Assembly (NCBI GenBank): GCA_030526485.1
Contig: JAUNCS010000002.1
Location: forward strand, 1 to 64,000
Reading direction: 5' to 3'
Origin: Erysipelotrichaceae bacterium
Lineage (GTDB): Bacteria > Bacillota_I > Bacilli_A > Erysipelotrichales > Erysipelotrichaceae
Length of the DNA stretch: 64,000 nucleotides
Part shown: piece after piece, positions 15,856 through 23,924 of the stretch
Position numbering within the stretch: the first letter of the stretch is position 1
Layout: each line of letters opens with the position of its first letter
Made by a program: the position numbers and the translations under genes
The notes under the pieces: model-generated
What the model was told of the DNA's origin: nothing
Database searches by the model: none
Seen by the model: only the letters and a program-made list of their open reading frames with translations

Positions 15856-16287
15856 TTATTCAATCATGATACGATTGTTCTCAATTTGTTTAGTTACTTC
15901 TTTCTTTGGTACTGCAATACTTAAGACACCGCCTTCATATTTAGCTTTAATGTCCTCATTACCAATATTGTCACCAACATAGAAGCCTCGAGACATAGTA
16001 CCATAATATCTTTCCTGACGGATAAGCTTACCACTCTTGTTTTCTTCATCTTCCCTTAAGCCCTTGGCAGCTGTAATGTTCAGATAACCATTTTCCAGTT
16101 CAATAGAAATATCTTCTTTCTTAAATCCTGGTAAGTCAATTAAGACATCATAGTGGTCTTCATGTTCCTTAATGTCGGTCAACATTTCACGATTGGCGTG
16201 CTTTCCATAAAGCTTGCGTTCCACATCAGGGAATCCCTTAAAGAAATCATTAAATAAATCTTCAGTAAATAATCTAGGTGCTAACAT
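15856..16287 (-). CDS. Hsp20/alpha-crystallin family small heat shock protein
   Basis: A 143-residue ATP-independent chaperone that holds unfolding proteins in a refoldable state. The alpha-crystallin domain runs from about residue 38 (DHYDVLIDLPGFKKEDI) to the C-terminus and includes GVLSIAVPKKE; the final residues NRIMIE supply a short I-x-I-like tail used in oligomer assembly. AGGAGG precedes the ATG. A CIRCE operator overlaps the promoter, so HrcA likely represses it, which is less usual for small heat shock proteins than for groE or dnaK. Confidence 0.93.
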   Translation of the reverse strand: MLAPRLFTEDLFNDFFKGFPDVERKLYGKHANREMLTDIKEHEDHYDVLIDLPGFKKEDISIELENGYLNITAAKGLREDEENKSGKLIRQERYYGTMSRGFYVGDNIGNEDIKAKYEGGVLSIAVPKKEVTKQIENNRIMIE

Positions 16288-16389
16288 AGTACATACCTCC
16301 TTTTTCTAATCACTGTTCATCAATAATGAACTATGTTATCAAGGGGAATGGTTAAGTTATTGGCTTGATCATTTCTCTTTACACTTACT

Positions 16390-16417
16390 GTTATACTACT
16401 CTAATTAGCAGTGTCAA
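16390..16417 (-). promoter_or_regulatory. Promoter of hsp20
   Basis: Perfect TTGACA (16412-16417), 16-bp spacer and TATAAC (16390-16395) on the minus strand. The -35 box lies inside the CIRCE element, so HrcA binding would exclude polymerase. Confidence 0.75.
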
Positions 16418-16431
16418 TATTAAAGTGCTAA
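16405..16431. promoter_or_regulatory. CIRCE operator (HrcA-binding site)
   Basis: TTAGCAGTG, nine bases, AAGTGCTAA matches the CIRCE consensus TTAGCACTC-N9-GAGTGCTAA at 15 of 18 positions with exact spacing. Confidence 0.85.
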
Positions 16432-16438
16432 TTATTTT

Positions 16439-16465
16439 AAAAAAGAAAAGTGGGTTACCCCACTT
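16439..16465 (-). terminator. Intrinsic terminator of the BI-1 family gene
   Basis: AAGTGGG (16448-16454) pairs with CCCACTT (16459-16465); the hairpin begins inside the stop codon of the gene it ends. Confidence 0.85.
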
Positions 16466-17168
16466 AGTTACGATCTCTGCTCATGCTTAGAATGCGTAAG
16501 ATTCTAATGAACAAGTTAATGAAATCAAGATACAGCTGGAAGGCTCCGATTACCATAGCCTTCTCACCAAGTTCATTACTGTAGAAACCCATAGTGTAGT
16601 AGTTTCTTAAAGTCTGAATATCATAGGCGATTATAAACATGAAGATAATAATACCGGCATAACTGACAAGCCAGGTCATAGTATCGCTTTGAAAGAACAT
16701 ATTCACAAGACTGGCGATAATTAAGCCAATAAGACCAGTTCTTACAATACCACCAAACTGAGTTAAATCAGTTTTGGTATTATGACCAATAAAGGCCATT
16801 GTCGCAAACATTAAAGCTGTTAAACCAAAGCTTAGCCAAAGCACTACATCTGTATATAATACAAAGATGCTGCTAAGTGATAAGCCGGTTAAAACACAAT
16901 AACCATAATAATAAGCCTTAGTATTGGTATTGCTTAGGCTGTTAAGTGATGAGCTTAATTTATAGGCACAGAACAATTCAGCCAGCAATAAGCCAAACGA
17001 TAACCAGGTATATGCACCTCTTAGAAACATCACAATATCAATAAAGAAGAAAGAAAAGACAAAGGCTACAAGTGTTGTAATTGTTAAACCCTTAGTCATT
17101 TCTACAAAGGTCTTTACCAGATATTCATTAAAAGTTAAATCATTATTATAAGTTTTATATTGAGTCAT
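16464..17168 (-). CDS. Bax inhibitor-1 (BI-1/YccA) family membrane protein
   Basis: A 234-residue integral membrane protein with about seven hydrophobic helices. The family signature is visible in AFIGHNTKTDLTQFGGI and in the C-terminal IIAYDIQTLRNYY and ALQLYLDFINLFIRILRIL-like segments (here GAFQLYLDFINLF). Bacterial relatives include YccA, which modulates FtsH, and the calcium-leak channel BsYetJ; the exact role here is unknown. It starts one base after the pepF stop with a GGAGG site and ends in a terminator, closing an operon with miaA, the MBL hydrolase and pepF. Confidence 0.88.
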   Translation of the reverse strand: MTQYKTYNNDLTFNEYLVKTFVEMTKGLTITTLVAFVFSFFFIDIVMFLRGAYTWLSFGLLLAELFCAYKLSSSLNSLSNTNTKAYYYGYCVLTGLSLSSIFVLYTDVVLWLSFGLTALMFATMAFIGHNTKTDLTQFGGIVRTGLIGLIIASLVNMFFQSDTMTWLVSYAGIIIFMFIIAYDIQTLRNYYTMGFYSNELGEKAMVIGAFQLYLDFINLFIRILRILSMSRDRN

Positions 17169-17169
17169 A

Positions 17170-18867
17170 TTATTCCTCCACTAAGAGACTTTCATATTTT
17201 TCCATCTCTTCTTTGATAGTGCCAGCAATTGAAGAAAGACAGCCATCTTCAAAAGGTGATTTTAAACCAGCTTCCCTAACCAGCCCTACAAATGTCTTTG
17301 TACCACCAAGTCTGCAGATTTGTAAATAGTCATTAAAGTAATTTTCATCCTTATCCACAAAACGCTTATAGAACTGTAGGGCACAAACTTGAGCTAAAGT
17401 ATAGTCAATATAATAGAACGGATTTTCAAAGATGTGGCCCTGCTTAAAGAAGAAGGCTCCTCTTTCAAAGACGGCGATATCGTCATAACTTAAATGTGGC
17501 TTATACATCTTTTCCAGTCTTCGCCAAAGTTCTTTTCTCTCTTTTGGACTTAATTCAGGATTTGCGTAAACCTCATGCTGGAAGTGATCCACCAGACAAC
17601 CATAAGGTAAGAAAGTTAAGGCCCCACTTAATTCTTCATAAGCGTACTTATCACCATCCTTACCAAAGAAATCATTAAGATATGGGAAGGCAAAGAATTC
17701 CATACTCATCGAATGAATTTCGCAGCTTTCCATACTAGGGAAAGTCAGATCAGGAATATCAATTTCTTTTAAAGACAGATAAGACTGTAGAGCGTGACCT
17801 GCCTCATGCGTTAAAACATTGACGTCACCTGATTCACCATTAAAGTTGGAAAAGATAAATGGCACCTTATAGTCAAGCAGTTCCGTACAATAACCACCCA
17901 TCTGTTTATGAGGCTTGGTAGTTAAATCAAATAAATCATTTTCAACCATTACATTAAAGAATTCAGCGGTTTCCTTAGACATCTCTTCATACATCTTTAA
18001 GGCCTTATTCACTAAAGTCTTTTCATCACCTACCGGCTTTGGATTACCACTTCTAAACTTATAGTTGACATCATAGGCCTCAAGTCTATCTACACCAATT
18101 CTCTTGGCCTGTTTTTCATAAATCTCTGTAGCGATTGGTACAATGACATCCACTACCTGTTTGCGGTAATTGGATACCATTTCTTTATCGTAATCAAAAC
18201 GATTCATTCTTAAATAGCCAAGTTCAATAAAAGACTCATAACCCAGCTTTTTAGCCATTCTATCTCTTACTTTGACTAATTTATCGTAGATATCGTCAAA
18301 CTTGTCTTCATTATCTTCAAAGAACTTTGCATAAGCTTTGTATGCTTCTTGACGGATATTTCGATCGCTGCTTGAAAACTGGCTTTCAATTGAAGCCAGA
18401 TTATAAACTTCACCATTAAATTCAATCTTGGCACTGGCCTTTAATTTGCCATATTCACTGCTTAAACGATTTTCTTCCTGCAGGTCTTCAATAATCTTTT
18501 CATCAAAAGTCTTTAAAGAATATTCAGCCTGTTTAAAGAAAACTTCCGGAATTTTTAATTCACTTCTTTTTTTGAAATTTAAACAGATCTTAAAGAAGTC
18601 AGTTTCATATACCTGTACTTCAGGTAAGGTATTGTCCCAATAGGACTGTTCCTCATCATAGAAAGTATCGCTGGTATCAATTGAATGGCGGATATAACAT
18701 AACTGCACCATGGTATTTAAATGAGCACGATACTTATTTATTCTTTTAAAGACTTCATTAAAAGAATCCACATCAGTACATTCTTTTAGCTCATTTAAAA
18801 GACTGCCATATTCATTTTTAATGTCTTCTAAATCAAGTCTTTCATACTTAAATTCATTAAATTTCAT
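17170..18867 (-). CDS. pepF: M3 family oligoendopeptidase (PepF-like)
   Basis: A 565-residue cytoplasmic zinc metallopeptidase that degrades oligopeptides. The HExxH zinc motif is seen as THEAGHALQSYL in the middle of the C-terminal half, with the third ligand in the downstream segment PSMESCEIHSMSMEFFA. Length matches the shorter pepF-like M3B group. GAGGG precedes the ATG, which follows the MBL-fold gene by one base. BI-1 follows. PepF in lactococci trims peptides for nutrition; the substrate range here is not known. Confidence 0.92.
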   Translation of the reverse strand: MKFNEFKYERLDLEDIKNEYGSLLNELKECTDVDSFNEVFKRINKYRAHLNTMVQLCYIRHSIDTSDTFYDEEQSYWDNTLPEVQVYETDFFKICLNFKKRSELKIPEVFFKQAEYSLKTFDEKIIEDLQEENRLSSEYGKLKASAKIEFNGEVYNLASIESQFSSSDRNIRQEAYKAYAKFFEDNEDKFDDIYDKLVKVRDRMAKKLGYESFIELGYLRMNRFDYDKEMVSNYRKQVVDVIVPIATEIYEKQAKRIGVDRLEAYDVNYKFRSGNPKPVGDEKTLVNKALKMYEEMSKETAEFFNVMVENDLFDLTTKPHKQMGGYCTELLDYKVPFIFSNFNGESGDVNVLTHEAGHALQSYLSLKEIDIPDLTFPSMESCEIHSMSMEFFAFPYLNDFFGKDGDKYAYEELSGALTFLPYGCLVDHFQHEVYANPELSPKERKELWRRLEKMYKPHLSYDDIAVFERGAFFFKQGHIFENPFYYIDYTLAQVCALQFYKRFVDKDENYFNDYLQICRLGGTKTFVGLVREAGLKSPFEDGCLSSIAGTIKEEMEKYESLLVEE

Positions 18868-18868
18868 C

Positions 18869-19483
18869 TTAACCCTCTATTAATAATCTGACTTCAATAT
18901 CTTTATTAACCAAATCCTTAAAGTTTTGGCCATCTTCCTTATTACCAGCTACACTGCCATAGTGAGTTGGAATAGCCAGTTTAGGCTTAATGGTATTTAC
19001 CAACTTGGCAGCTTCTTCAAAGTTCATGGTGTATCTACCTCCAACCGGAATCAGCGCCACATCAACTTTTAAAGAAAGGTTGTCCTCAGTCATATCGCTA
19101 TCGCCAGCTACATAGACAGTCTGATTTTCAATAGTCACAATATAGCCTAAATTGCCCTTATCCTTAGGATGGAACTTTTTAGTGTTATTGTAGGCAGGAA
19201 TAGTTCTAACATCAAGGCCCTCTAAATTAGTCTTTTCATTAGGACATAAGACCACAACATTTTCACCACCCAGCAGGTTATACATATTATCAGGGATGAC
19301 ATAGACAGTATCTTCTTTTTCAATCTTCTTAATATCTTCAATAGAAAAGTGATCAAAGTGGTCATGCGTAATAAAGATTAAATCTGCATCATGACACTCT
19401 ACACTTATTTCAAAGGGATCAAAATAAATTGTCTTATTAGACTTGATTTTGATACTGCTGTGTTTGTTTATACTTATTTCCAT
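18869..19483 (-). CDS. MBL-fold metallo-hydrolase (UlaG-like)
   Basis: A 204-residue metallo-beta-lactamase-fold hydrolase. The metal-binding motif THDHFDHF occurs at about residues 39-46, the GDSDMT aspartate later, and IPTHYG near the C-terminus. This short form resembles the UlaG/YtkL-type group, which includes L-ascorbate-6-phosphate lactonase and many uncharacterised enzymes. The start overlaps miaA by 10 bases. Function is not predictable beyond hydrolysis of an ester, lactone or phosphodiester. Confidence 0.85.
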   Translation of the reverse strand: MEISINKHSSIKIKSNKTIYFDPFEISVECHDADLIFITHDHFDHFSIEDIKKIEKEDTVYVIPDNMYNLLGGENVVVLCPNEKTNLEGLDVRTIPAYNNTKKFHPKDKGNLGYIVTIENQTVYVAGDSDMTEDNLSLKVDVALIPVGGRYTMNFEEAAKLVNTIKPKLAIPTHYGSVAGNKEDGQNFKDLVNKDIEVRLLIEG

Positions 19484-20355
19484 TTTTCAATATCCTCTAT
19501 TGCCATATTTATATCTTCATACCAGTGAATAGGCATCTGGTTATTAAACCAGGTATACTGCCTTTTCGCAAAGTGACGGGTATTTCTTTTAACATCCATT
19601 AGACACTCTTCAAGAGACTTTTCTTTATTGAAGTAAGGTCTAAATTCCTTATAGCCAATACCCTGCATTGACTGATTATCAAAGCTAATTCCCTTATCTA
19701 ATAAACCCTGGATTTCTTCCAACAAGCCTTCATTAATCATCTTGTCTACTCTTTGATCAATTCTTTGATAAAGCAGTTCTCTATCCAGAGTTACACCAAC
19801 AAGATAAGCATCATATAGCATCTTGTGCTCCTGTCTGTCTTTAATAGAAGAAATACCTTCACCATTCTTTCTTAAAATGTTTAAGGCTCTAACCAGTCTT
19901 TTACGATTGTTGATATGGATTTTCTCTAAAGCCTTTGGATCTTCTTTTAATAAGATCTTATAGATATCTTCATTGCTTAATTCATCATATGGATTATCTT
20001 CTTCAGTCTCATTAGAGAATTCATAATCATATAAAAGAGCCTTGATATATAAACCAGTGCCACCAACAATAATTGGCAGCTTCCCTCTTTTACTGATGTC
20101 ATCAATAAGTTGTCTGCCCAGTTCCTGGAATTCCTTAACTGAGTAGTTTTCATTTGCTTCTTTAATATCAATTAAATGATGCTTAGCCTCACTAAGTTCT
20201 TCTTCATTAGCCTTGGCACTGCCAATATCCAATCCCTTATAAATCTGGATAGAATCACCAGATATAATTTCGCCATTAAAAAGCTTGGCACACTTAATGC
20301 CTAAACTTGTTTTACCTGCCGCTGTTGGGCCTACTATTACTAATACTTTCTGCAT
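19474..20355 (-). CDS. miaA: tRNA dimethylallyltransferase MiaA
   Basis: The enzyme transfers a dimethylallyl group to A37 of tRNAs reading UNN codons. The 293 residues show the Walker A-like VGPTAAGKTSLG at residues 8-19, the GDSIQIYKGLDIGSAK segment, GGTGLYIKALLYD and the KRNTRHFAKRQYTWF tail that contacts tRNA. It begins six bases after the secreted-protein gene and overlaps the MBL hydrolase gene. Confidence 0.96.
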   Translation of the reverse strand: MQKVLVIVGPTAAGKTSLGIKCAKLFNGEIISGDSIQIYKGLDIGSAKANEEELSEAKHHLIDIKEANENYSVKEFQELGRQLIDDISKRGKLPIIVGGTGLYIKALLYDYEFSNETEEDNPYDELSNEDIYKILLKEDPKALEKIHINNRKRLVRALNILRKNGEGISSIKDRQEHKMLYDAYLVGVTLDRELLYQRIDQRVDKMINEGLLEEIQGLLDKGISFDNQSMQGIGYKEFRPYFNKEKSLEECLMDVKRNTRHFAKRQYTWFNNQMPIHWYEDINMAIEDIEKWK

Positions 20356-20361
20356 AATTAT

Positions 20362-21027
20362 TTAATATCCGCTGGCATATTCAAAAATATCGACAGCCGG
20401 TTTGTTTAACTTATCCTTTTCAAAAGTGATGTAGTCATCTCTTCTTTCATCCAATACTTTTTCAACACGGACTATCTTGCCTCTAAAGAGTTCATGATTG
20501 TTGTAGTTACCATTAAGAATGTAGTCATTAGATAAACGACCAAAGTAGTCCATGGCATAACCCTTATGAATGACAAACTCAATGATGGAACCATCCTGGG
20601 AATGGTAGCAGCCACTGGGGTCAGTATGAATATCAGCTTTTTCATCGCTTTTTACTACCGGTAAAACTACCCCTGAATCCAAAGTTATATAGTATCTATC
20701 ACCGATAACACCAAAGTATGAACCAAGGGCTACCGCTACAAAGCCATCCTCATCATATAGAAAACCAGTTGTCTCATCGACGGTCAAATGGTCCTTGATA
20801 AACCAGTACTGTTTGCTTGATCTTGAAGTTACTGCACGATAATCCATGTAGGTTTTTGTCGCATTGCTGGCACAGACTTCAATGTCTTCGCTTTTGAACT
20901 TTCGTTGGTAATCATAGAAGTCATTAATATTAAAAGATGTTCCCTCGTCTGCCTTTTCTTCATAGGTAAAGGCCAGACAGAGAAGGCTCAGCAAACAGAC
21001 ACTTATTAGGATTAAGAATTTTCTCAT
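20362..21027 (-). CDS. Secreted or lipid-free exported protein of unknown function
   Basis: A 221-residue protein with an N-terminal signal peptide (about residues 1-20, LILISVCLLSLLCLAFT), no lipobox and no other membrane segment. The mature part has a compact segment, TYMDYRAVTSRSSKQY ... FVAVALGSYFG ... RYYITLDSGVVLPV ... DEKADIHT, which looks like a folded beta-rich extracellular domain, possibly of the 3D/double-psi-barrel type; I do not recognise it with confidence. A TATGAT -10 box with TTAACA at 17 bp puts the predicted start about 3 bases before the ATG, and no Shine-Dalgarno sequence is visible. It heads the miaA-MBL-pepF-BI-1 operon. Confidence 0.7.
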   Translation of the reverse strand: MRKFLILISVCLLSLLCLAFTYEEKADEGTSFNINDFYDYQRKFKSEDIEVCASNATKTYMDYRAVTSRSSKQYWFIKDHLTVDETTGFLYDEDGFVAVALGSYFGVIGDRYYITLDSGVVLPVVKSDEKADIHTDPSGCYHSQDGSIIEFVIHKGYAMDYFGRLSNDYILNGNYNNHELFRGKIVRVEKVLDERRDDYITFEKDKLNKPAVDIFEYASGY

Positions 21028-21036
21028 TGCGTATTA

Positions 21037-21065
21037 ATCATATCATTCTTGCGTATAAGTGTTAA
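21037..21065 (-). promoter_or_regulatory. Promoter of the secreted protein-miaA operon, near-leaderless
   Basis: TTAACA (21060-21065), 17-bp spacer and TATGAT (21037-21042) on the minus strand. The gap to the ATG is 9 bases, leaving a leader of roughly 3 bases. Confidence 0.55.
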
Positions 21066-21077
21066 CTTTGTTAACAT

Positions 21078-21210
21078 TAGTGTACTGAGGGAGTAGCGAA
21101 CCTATTGGTTGCAAGTCAACATCCTGGTATTTACCTGGCTTGCATTAAATCGCGAGACTCATGTATTTTCATACATGGGTAAGTAGCTTGTGTATGACAC
21201 AAGTTTTTTT
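21078..21210 (+). promoter_or_regulatory. yybP-ykoY manganese riboswitch with terminator
   Basis: The conserved blocks GGGAGTAGCGAACC and TCGCGAGACTCATG of the yybP-ykoY aptamer are present with a CATGTAT/ATACATG stem between them and the closing helix. The expression platform is a hairpin CTTGTG/CACAAG (21187-21203) with seven T (21204-21210). Family members bind Mn2+ and turn expression on. It precedes mntP, a manganese exporter, which fits. Confidence 0.92.
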
Positions 21211-21228
21211 ATTTGTTGGAGAAGAATT

Positions 21229-21798
21229 ATGTTATTACTAATAAACGCTGTTTTACTGGGCGTAGGACTGGCTATGGATGCCTTCTCAGTATCCTTGGCT
21301 AATGGACTAAATGAACCAGATATGAAAAAGAGTAAGCTATCAGGCATTGCCGGCATATTCGCTCTATTTCAGTTTGCTATGCCGCTTATTGGCTGGTTCT
21401 GTGTTCACAGCCTTTTAGAAAAATTTAAAGCCTTTGAAAAATTCATTCCTTGGATTGCCTTAATATTATTACTTTATATTGGTGGCAAGATGCTTATTGA
21501 AGGAATTAAAGGCAATGATGAAGAAGAAACACCAGCCTTAACATTTACCGACTTAATGGTACAGGGTGTTGCAACTTCCATTGACGCCTTATCAGTTGGC
21601 TTTACGATTGCTGAACTAAATTTAGGCTTAGCCTTAGTGGAATCAGTGATTATTGGTCTAGTAACATTTGTAATCTGTGCAATTGGCTTACTTATCGGCA
21701 AGAAGGCTGGTTCCAAGTTATCAAACAAGGCCAGCATCCTTGGCGGTGTAATCTTAATTGCGATTGGAATTGAAATATTTATTAAAGGAGTATTCTAA
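21229..21798 (+). CDS. mntP: Manganese efflux pump MntP
   Basis: A 189-residue membrane protein with six predicted helices that exports Mn2+. The duplicated motif of the family appears as AMDAFSVSLANG near the start and SIDALSVGFTIAEL in the second half; their aspartates are needed for transport in characterised MntP proteins. The ATG at 21229 is chosen because GGAGAAG lies 6 bases upstream; a longer frame begins at 21190 but runs through the riboswitch terminator. The stop overlaps the next ATG (TAATG), so it is coupled to the CaCA exchanger. Confidence 0.94.
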   Translation: MLLLINAVLLGVGLAMDAFSVSLANGLNEPDMKKSKLSGIAGIFALFQFAMPLIGWFCVHSLLEKFKAFEKFIPWIALILLLYIGGKMLIEGIKGNDEEETPALTFTDLMVQGVATSIDALSVGFTIAELNLGLALVESVIIGLVTFVICAIGLLIGKKAGSKLSNKASILGGVILIAIGIEIFIKGVF

Positions 21799-22775
21799 TG
21801 TTTAATTCTTATATCATTAAGGCCGTTGTCTTATTTGTCATCGGTCTTATCTGTTTAATCAAGGGTGGTGACTACTTTGTAGATGGTGCTACTGGCATCG
21901 CCAAAAAGTTTCATGTACCTGAAATTCTGATTGGTGCCACTATCGTATCAATCGGTACAACACTGCCAGAAGTCATGGTTTCTGCCAATGGTGCCCTAAA
22001 GGGTGTCAGTGCTATCTCATATGGTAATGCGATTGGTTCTATCATCTGTAATACCGCTTTGATTGCTGCCGTTACAATTGCTGTTGCACCAGCACTTATC
22101 AATAAGAAAGAATTATATGTACCTGTATCATTCTTCTTTGTATCAGCTGCAATTTTCGCTTTAAATGCTTATATCTTTAAGGGTTTCTCAAGAATTACTG
22201 GTATTATCTTCCTTGTAATCTTTGTAGTTTATATTGCTTTACAGCTAAAAGATGCTTTATCTAATAAGAACAAGCCTCAAGAAGATGATGAAGAAGAGGA
22301 AAAGCCTCTAAGCAAGAATATTATTTTATTATTAATCGGTGCAGCGTTAATTGCGATCGGTGCTGATTTACTGGTAGATAACGGTATCATCATCGCCAAT
22401 GCTCTAGGTGTTCCTGAATCAGTAATTGCCTTAACATTTGTAGCTCTTGGTACTTCTTTACCAGAACTGGTTACAGCTATTACATCTTTAGCCAAGGGCC
22501 ATGGTTCTCTGTCACTTGGTAATGTCATTGGTGCTAACTTATTCAATATTGTCTTAGTAAGTGGTATTTCTATCACTCTGGCACCTTTCTCTATTCCAAG
22601 TGCTAAAACATTATTTGGAATGAATGCTTCACTGCTGGTTGATATTCCTGTAATGCTAGCGGTTATGGGAATCCTTACTGTTCCAGCACTATTAAATGGC
22701 AAATTAAAAAGAAGTCAGGGTATTTCGCTTCTTGTAATCTATTTTGCCTTTATCATCTTCCAGTTATTTATCTAG
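21798..22775 (+). CDS. CaCA family cation exchanger (YrbG-like calcium/sodium antiporter)
   Basis: A 325-residue membrane protein with two homologous halves. The alpha repeats are visible as IGTTLPEVMVSANGA...GNAIGSIICNT in the first half and LGTSLPELVTAITSL...GNVIGANLFN in the second. An acidic loop (EDDEEEEK) separates the halves. Family members exchange Ca2+ or other cations for Na+ or H+. Translational coupling to mntP behind a Mn2+-sensing riboswitch suggests that it exports Mn2+ or relieves stress from excess divalent cations. Confidence 0.92.
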   Translation: MFNSYIIKAVVLFVIGLICLIKGGDYFVDGATGIAKKFHVPEILIGATIVSIGTTLPEVMVSANGALKGVSAISYGNAIGSIICNTALIAAVTIAVAPALINKKELYVPVSFFFVSAAIFALNAYIFKGFSRITGIIFLVIFVVYIALQLKDALSNKNKPQEDDEEEEKPLSKNIILLLIGAALIAIGADLLVDNGIIIANALGVPESVIALTFVALGTSLPELVTAITSLAKGHGSLSLGNVIGANLFNIVLVSGISITLAPFSIPSAKTLFGMNASLLVDIPVMLAVMGILTVPALLNGKLKRSQGISLLVIYFAFIIFQLFI

Positions 22776-22778
22776 CAC

Positions 22779-22810
22779 AAAGGGATGCGCACGCATCCCT
22801 TTTCTTTTAC
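22779..22810 (+). terminator. Intrinsic terminator of mntP-CaCA
   Basis: AAAGGGATGC and GCATCCCTTT around a GCAC loop (22779-22802), followed by a T-rich tail, between convergent genes. Confidence 0.85.
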
Positions 22811-22813
22811 TTA

Positions 22814-23911
22814 TTAATAACTGTACAGTGTATAGCCATCTGGCACTTCGAACAGTTTGTCATCTACCTTGTACGAGAAGTTTACAATCTTGATACGGCT
22901 CACACTGTCTGGAATTTCGGTGATGATGTAAACCAGGGTGTCACCATCAAAGCACAGTGTAGTAGTTCCTTCTGGTTCATCCCAAGACTCAGTATAGTAA
23001 ACCTTGCCTTCTACTTCCTTGCTGCCAACCCTGAAAGTTTCTTCATTGATGTCTTCCTGTACTGGCATAGCCTGTAATAGGCCTTCATATTCTGACTGCA
23101 GGGCCATTTCAAAGACCATCATACTTTCATCGGAAATCATATACATCTTGTCATTTTCGATAATCAGTTTTACACCGCCATCCTGGGTTGTAGTATCTAT
23201 ATAAGTCTTTGTGCCCTTTACCGCTAAGGTCATTAAACCACTTTCATCATCGGTTTCTACTTCATATTCCATATACATTTCGCCACCTTCAAACTGGCTG
23301 TAGAACTTAATAGCACGGCTGTCCTTAAACTTTGATGTTTCACCACCAATAATAACTGGTTCACTTGTTTCAGTTTTTGCCTCTACTTCAAAGAAAGTCA
23401 GATTGTAAGTGTACATATCTTTGCGGGCTTCTGAGCTCCACTTATTGTCATACTGATTTTGAACGATAACTAAGCCTTTGCCATCTTTTTTAATAGCAAA
23501 CTTATTGTAAGTTAATAGTTCATTATCAAGAACTTCTTCAAACCATTCCTGATCAAATTCATCATTGGTATAAACCTTGCCATCATCTGCTAAAGTCTTA
23601 AAGTAATCAACAAATGACTGCATGTCACTTAAACGACCCTGATTATCTTTTCCTTCTTCAAGGAAGAAATAAAGTTCATCTCTATCAGGTTTTTCTTCAC
23701 CTTCACATACTGCATAGTCTTTATAGATAGCATCGATTTTTACACCATATTTATCAGCGATTTTCTTGGCAGTATCAGTTACTTTTTTAGAACTGTTATT
23801 TGTGTTTGTATTGTTGGTATTTGTATTGTTATTGTTGTTTTCCTTAGAACCACAGGCAGCTAATCCTACACACAGTAAGATGGCCAGTAGTATAGTAATA
23901 ATCTTTTTCAT
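22814..23911 (-). CDS. Lipoprotein of unknown function with Asn/Thr-rich linker
   Basis: A 365-residue exported lipoprotein. The signal peptide ends in the lipobox LAAC with lipid-modified Cys20, and is followed by a low-complexity tether of Asn and Thr residues (about 24-41). The folded part includes a segment typical of lipoproteins that bind a surface or ligand (DMQSFVDYFKTL, FYSQFEGGEMYMEY, FSYKVDDKLFEVPDGY) but I do not recognise a family. AGAGGAG precedes the ATG. It follows another lipoprotein gene on the same strand with 13 bases between them. Confidence 0.8.
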   Translation of the reverse strand: MKKIITILLAILLCVGLAACGSKENNNNNTNTNNTNTNNSSKKVTDTAKKIADKYGVKIDAIYKDYAVCEGEEKPDRDELYFFLEEGKDNQGRLSDMQSFVDYFKTLADDGKVYTNDEFDQEWFEEVLDNELLTYNKFAIKKDGKGLVIVQNQYDNKWSSEARKDMYTYNLTFFEVEAKTETSEPVIIGGETSKFKDSRAIKFYSQFEGGEMYMEYEVETDDESGLMTLAVKGTKTYIDTTTQDGGVKLIIENDKMYMISDESMMVFEMALQSEYEGLLQAMPVQEDINEETFRVGSKEVEGKVYYTESWDEPEGTTTLCFDGDTLVYIITEIPDSVSRIKIVNFSYKVDDKLFEVPDGYTLYSY

Positions 23912-23924
23912 TTTTTATTCTCCT

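Noticed and set aside
21190-21228. N-terminal extension of mntP
   Set aside because: It would start inside the terminator of the riboswitch and has no ribosome site; GGAGAAG precedes the ATG at 21229.
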